From: Saccoglossus kowalevskii
Lineage: Eukaryota; Hemichordata; Enteropneusta; Harrimaniidae
Direction: 5' to 3'
DNA length: 53,766 bases
Assembly (NCBI RefSeq): GCF_000003605.2
Contig: NW_003142304.1
Span: forward strand, 219,760-273,525
Shown: positions 49,876 through 53,766 of the stretch, piece after piece
Numbering within the stretch: the stretch's first letter is position 1
Layout: every line of letters begins with the position of its first letter
Made by a program: the position numbers and the translations under genes
Notes under the pieces: model-generated
Told to the model about the DNA's origin: nothing
Databases searched by the model: none
The model's input: only the letters and a program-made list of their open reading frames with translations

Positions 49876-52385
49876 GTGAGTTGTTCAAGAGAGTGCGTAA
49901 TTTTGAGTCACTGCCATGACTGGCTTTGTTCAATGTGTTGCGAGACTGGATAATGACAGATCGGCGCCTACAGCTTGCGATGTTCGTGTTTTCCGAGTGA
50001 ATTTTAAATCCGTATTAGCCAGAAGCTCCCGAAAGCAATAATTTGTTTTTAATTCCTCCAGGCTCTGTCTCATTAAACGAATATTAAGCATATTTTGAAA
50101 TAGATCCTTTCCGGAAGTGGTCGTAATTATAGTACTGATCGTCAACTCGCGTGCAATCAGTCAGCTATTACGTACAGCAAACCACGCTACATTAGCATAG
50201 CACTATTCACCTGAGATAAGGGCATGCTCTGTTTGTTTTGAAATACTTGAATTGAGTGTCAGTAATTCCCAAATATTTTGTTTTCGGGTGAATGCAACCA
50301 TCGAAGCTATCACAATACATTTTATACGCCACTGAATTTGTAAGGGACTATGTTGACAGCTACCGGTCTCTTTAATTATTAAACTTTTAACATTTAATGT
50401 TAGGTATAACTTGTAATATAATAAGGGCTAAATATTCACTGTGTTTAATAATTTTAATGGATTTGATGTTGCAGGGATATATTTAATCGGTTTTCAATTC
50501 ACTGATTTGTAAAGGAAACAATACATTCCATTGATAAATGTGAATATTCACTGGGACTTTGATGCATTTAAATTTTGGCAATATAAGTGTGAATAAAACT
50601 GAGTGAATAATTAAGCCCTATTACTACTTTAAAAAAAATTTAGTGTTAATTCCCAAATAATACTTTTTCATGGTGAATGTGAAACTTACACTTAGTGTGC
50701 AGCAATAAATTTGTACATGACAGCTTCTTTTTTTGTTTTTATAAACAAATTTGAATCCTGTATTAAGCTTGAATTTTTTTAGGATTTAATTTTAATAGAA
50801 ATTAAGGAGAATAATTATTTCATCTGATTTTAACTTCTTAGCAGATGTGGTGTTGCAGGTATATTTGTTAGGTTTTACATTTGATTTCACTAGTTTGAGA
50901 AGGAAACAGTGCAGTCTGTAGTCAATTGAGGTACCTAATAATCACCAAAACAAGCAAGAATAAAACCCAATATATAAATACAGTCCTTCAAAGTAGACAA
51001 CAATTTGATATTGTTTCATAAATTCCCATTTTTACTAAATAATTTCAGTATGTTGAATATTTCTGATAAAATATTGAAATTTGAGACATTTATTGATTTG
51101 TGAGCAAAAAAAAAAATGGATGTGCATTCTGTTTGTCTTGGAATAATAACCTACATTTTATAATACTATAATTCATCAACATATGGTGTTTAATATTGAA
51201 AAAAAAAATTATATGGAATCATGTGGTATTGCATATTCCTACAAACTGAATAAATCAGTCTATATTGTCTGAGTTTTCACTAAAGAATAGCAATCATAGT
51301 CGTGATTTCAAAATAAAATTGTGAAAACACTGCTTTTAATTCTAAAAAAAAATAATAATAATTTTTTTTCGTAGCAATAAGCATTTGTTAAGTGGGGAGT
51401 GATCTTCTGAAAAAAAAAAATAGTTTGCGAGGCCAACTGGAATTGGGACCTTTTTCTATATAATTTTGTGATCTGATTTTATAACTCCATATATTGGTGC
51501 AAAATAATGAGCCCCTAGTTGGCATTATTTGTTGGTTAGGCCAGACTTTTATTATCCCTTGTTTCGCGAACCCGCCGAATGAACAGAATCCAAAAAATGA
51601 AATAAAAATATAATTTTATTTCACTGTAATTTCTTGCGCTCGCCGACTTGTAAGCGCAAAAAAATGCTAAAAAAATATTATTTTTATCTTCATTTTTTTA
51701 CCGCCCGCCGCATAACAAATCCAAGTTGCATTTTCGTGGGAGTATCATGATCTAAGTACCGAAGTCTCGCGCAGATGAGAAACAAGGTTATATGGAATAA
51801 AATTGTATTTCATGTCTTCTCTCCAATCAATGGTCTCACTTACAATTCTTTGAGAATCACACAAATCTAATGGAAAAAAAGAATTAATTTAATTTTTTCT
51901 CCACCCTCCTCAAAAAATTTGCCTTATAAAAACCCGTGAAACAAGGAATAAAAAAAGTCTGGCTTTATGAAAATAGTGCAGTATGAATTTAGAATCTAGA
52001 AATAGCGAAATGGTAAGTTAGCAAATTATGACCTTTCTTTATGCAAATGAGGCATGAAATTCACATATTTAATTGAGGCATTTCATTCATATGCAAATTA
52101 GTCATGAACATTTGGCTAAAGATGATACTCGAGTATATACTGCATCTTTATTCTGGACAATTGGGTTACTTTAACGTTGGTAGTCGTCGAATTTTGTGTA
52201 TGGGATTCAGACCAAAACAACCACCACCATCTCTTATCTTAAAATAATGTTTTACAACAAATTTATATTTGTCATCAAAATCAATTGATTAGACTTTTGT
52301 CTAGATTTACATGAATGGTGTGGAGTCAATCAAAATATTCTAATTATACCATGTGATTGATCATGTGACATATTTGTCATTCCAG
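49876..52385. other. Putative first intron of the kinase gene
   Basis: Very A/T-rich with several A and T homopolymers and no open frame of note, bounded by GTGAGT on the left and TTGTCATTCCAG on the right. Confidence 0.35.
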
Positions 52386-52404
52386 CTAGTATCTTGGGTA
52401 AACC

Positions 52405-52536
52405 ATGAACAATGCGGTAAATGGTAACCATAGCAACAAGAATTCACCGACTGAAGAAGAAGGTTTGGGTAAATGGAAAGTTGTTGAAGTTCTCGGAACG
52501 GGCAAATATGGGAAAGTATCGTTATGGAAACATGAG
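52405..52536 (+). CDS. First coding exon of an IKK-like protein kinase
   Basis: The exon begins after ATTTGTCATTCCAG (acceptor ending at 52385). The ATG at 52405 is the first in the exon and opens 44 codons to CATGAG|GTATGA, ending in phase 0. Residues 1-20 are a polar leader (MNNAVNGNHSNKNSP). Residues 21-44 read GLGKWKVVEVLGTGKYGKVSLWKHE, with the glycine-rich ATP-binding loop GTGKYGKV. The W before the loop, the LGTG start and the 'LWKHE' end resemble IKK-alpha/beta kinases, which phosphorylate I-kappa-B. The loop has K-Y where vertebrate IKKs have G-F. The catalytic Lys, HRD and DFG lie in later exons beyond the window. Another Ser/Thr kinase family is possible; the kinase call is firm and the IKK call moderate. 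Confidence 0.68.
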
Positions 52537-52724
52537 GTATGATGTTATAAAAATACAGTTATGTTTGTGGATAAAATTATATGATGATTAGTCGAAACAT
52601 ATCAGTTTTTATATCTATATTTATGTATACAATAATGTCTGAGTGTAACAGCTGGTTTAACTTGCTTTCAAAATCACAATATATCTATCGGTGAGTTGAG
52701 CAAAGTAATCAGACTGAATTTGTC

Positions 52725-53152
52725 TTTTATCAGTGAGGAACATAACTTCTACAAAAAATAAGTTGATGTTATTGATGATGACTTTGATACTTTAAAAGTT
52801 TTTAGCTTATGTGTCTGCTGTCCACAGTCTTAGTTGATCTGTTGAGTCTATTCATCCACTAAGTCAGTGTTTGAAATCACTGCCCGCCCGTACACCCTGC
52901 ATGGGTAACTACTCAGTCGGGCTTTTGAAAATTTACTATTTTATCAGTGAGGAACATAACTTCTACAAAAAATAAGTTGATGTTATTGATGATGACTTTG
53001 ATACTTTAAAAGTTTTTAGCTTATGTGTCTGCTGTCCACAGTCTTAGTTGATCTGTTGAGTCTATTCATCCACTAAGTCAGTGTTTGAAATCACTGCCCG
53101 CCCGTACACCCTGCATGGGTAACTACTCAGTCGGGCTGGTGAAAATTTACTA
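52725..53152. repeat. 214-base tandem duplication
   Basis: The sequence starting TTTTATCAGTGAGGAACATA at 52725 repeats at 52939 with an exact 214-base offset. It is identical up to GTCGGGCT, with only two differences in the last bases before TTACTA. It lies in the first coding intron of the kinase gene. Near-identity indicates a recent duplication or an assembly artefact. Confidence 0.88.
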
Positions 53153-53335
53153 GCCCCGTGTACCTAGAGTTCCAGTCGGCCCGACCTTTTCAGAACTGGA
53201 TTATGAATCAAGATTTTTCTTACTTGAATGAAAGTCACTGCAGTGATACTGATTGAATGAAATATAGTGAAAGTAAATAAAATATTGAAAACATAAACAG
53301 GGGCTTGTAAATTGTTAGCAGGGCAGCAAGTTTTT

Positions 53336-53366
53336 AGCTCCGCTGTCGACTTTGTCGAGCGGAGCT
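53336..53366. repeat. Hairpin heading the satellite
   Basis: AGCTCCGCT and AGCGGAGCT are exact complements. Between them CGAC-TTT-GTCG forms a second stem, giving a compact hairpin about 85 bases before the satellite repeats. Confidence 0.75.
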
Positions 53367-53419
53367 TATCATATGAGTGATTGTCCGTCGTCGTCCGTGT
53401 CAATGTTTTACTTTTTTGA

Positions 53420-53766
53420 CTTCTTCTTGAAAACTACAAGCCTGAATGCTTTGATACTTGGTGTATATGTACCTTGGGTAGACCTCTCTTAGGTTTGTTC
53501 ATTTCATGTTGATATCTTCAATTCTTTAATTTTGGTGAATATTTTTGTCATTTTTGGTAAAAAGTGATATTTTCGACTTCTTGTTAAAAACCGCAAGTGC
53601 AATTGCTTTGATATTACATATATAGGTACTACATGTGGACCTCTCTCAGATTTGTTCATTTTGTAATGATATCTTTAATTCTCTAATTTTGGTGAATATT
53701 TTTATCATTTTTGGTAAAAAGTGATATTTTCGACTTCTTGTTAAAAACCACAAGTCCGATTGCTTT
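53420..53766. repeat. 157-base satellite repeat running off the right edge
   Basis: GCTTTGATA starts at 53448, recurs at 53605, and GCTTT recurs again at 53762, each 157 bases apart. Within units, AATTTTGGTGAATATTTTT, GGTAAAAAGTGATATTTTCG and ACTTCTTGTTAAAAACC are almost unchanged. About two units are visible and the array continues past the window. Confidence 0.85.

Noticed and set aside
1-53766. CRISPR arrays, operons, ribosome binding sites, rRNA
   Set aside because: The window is eukaryotic in character; the tandem repeats have no spacer structure and no rRNA-like sequence was seen.

Overview
The window looks like eukaryotic, metazoan DNA. It is AT-rich, almost all of it is non-coding, coding segments are short and bounded by GT..AG splice sites, and many small inverted-repeat elements, minisatellites and satellite repeats are present. 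The protein content (ankyrin repeat, death domain, an IKK-like kinase start) and the repeat load suggest a marine invertebrate, possibly a deuterostome such as a hemichordate. That placement is inference; no diagnostic marker was found. I see no bacterial, viral or organellar genes and no autonomous transposon ORF.

Gene 1 (+ strand, about 11.8-44.6 kb, 5' end not found). Five exons can be read from splice sites and codon phase. They are an ankyrin-repeat exon (11819-11917), a diverged ankyrin-like exon (31398-31508), a Ser/Pro/acidic linker exon (38669-38866), a death-domain exon (41395-41668) and a long terminal exon (42333-43814). The terminal exon encodes a Ser-rich, basic, probably disordered tail of nearly 500 residues. 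The first three exons are phase 0/0, the fourth is 0/1, and the fifth restores the frame after a 1-base carry-over. The terminal exon needs a single-base frame change near 42592-42640 to read through. The grouping of 11819-11917 with the rest is less certain because 19 kb separates it from the next recognised exon.

Gene 2 (+ strand, from about 49.8 kb, running off the right edge). The first coding exon (52405-52536) carries a kinase glycine-rich loop and resembles the N-terminus of IKK-alpha/beta kinases. A possible non-coding leader exon ends at 49875. A death-domain adaptor beside an IKK-like kinase would put two candidate NF-kB-pathway genes side by side; the functional link is conjecture.

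Repeats fill most of the rest. Two families of short TTAA-flanked inverted-repeat elements (about 135 and 165 bp) share a terminal core, with at least four clear plus many eroded copies of one and six copies of the other. There are also an older dispersed repeat around 0, 14 and 17 kb, an element pair at 17.5 and 19.7 kb with a flipped hairpin loop, and several foldbacks and perfect palindromes. Tandem repeats have periods of 22, 24, 157 and 214 bp. The final 450 bases lead into a 157-bp satellite headed by a hairpin. The 1-11.8 kb region holds no exon I can defend.
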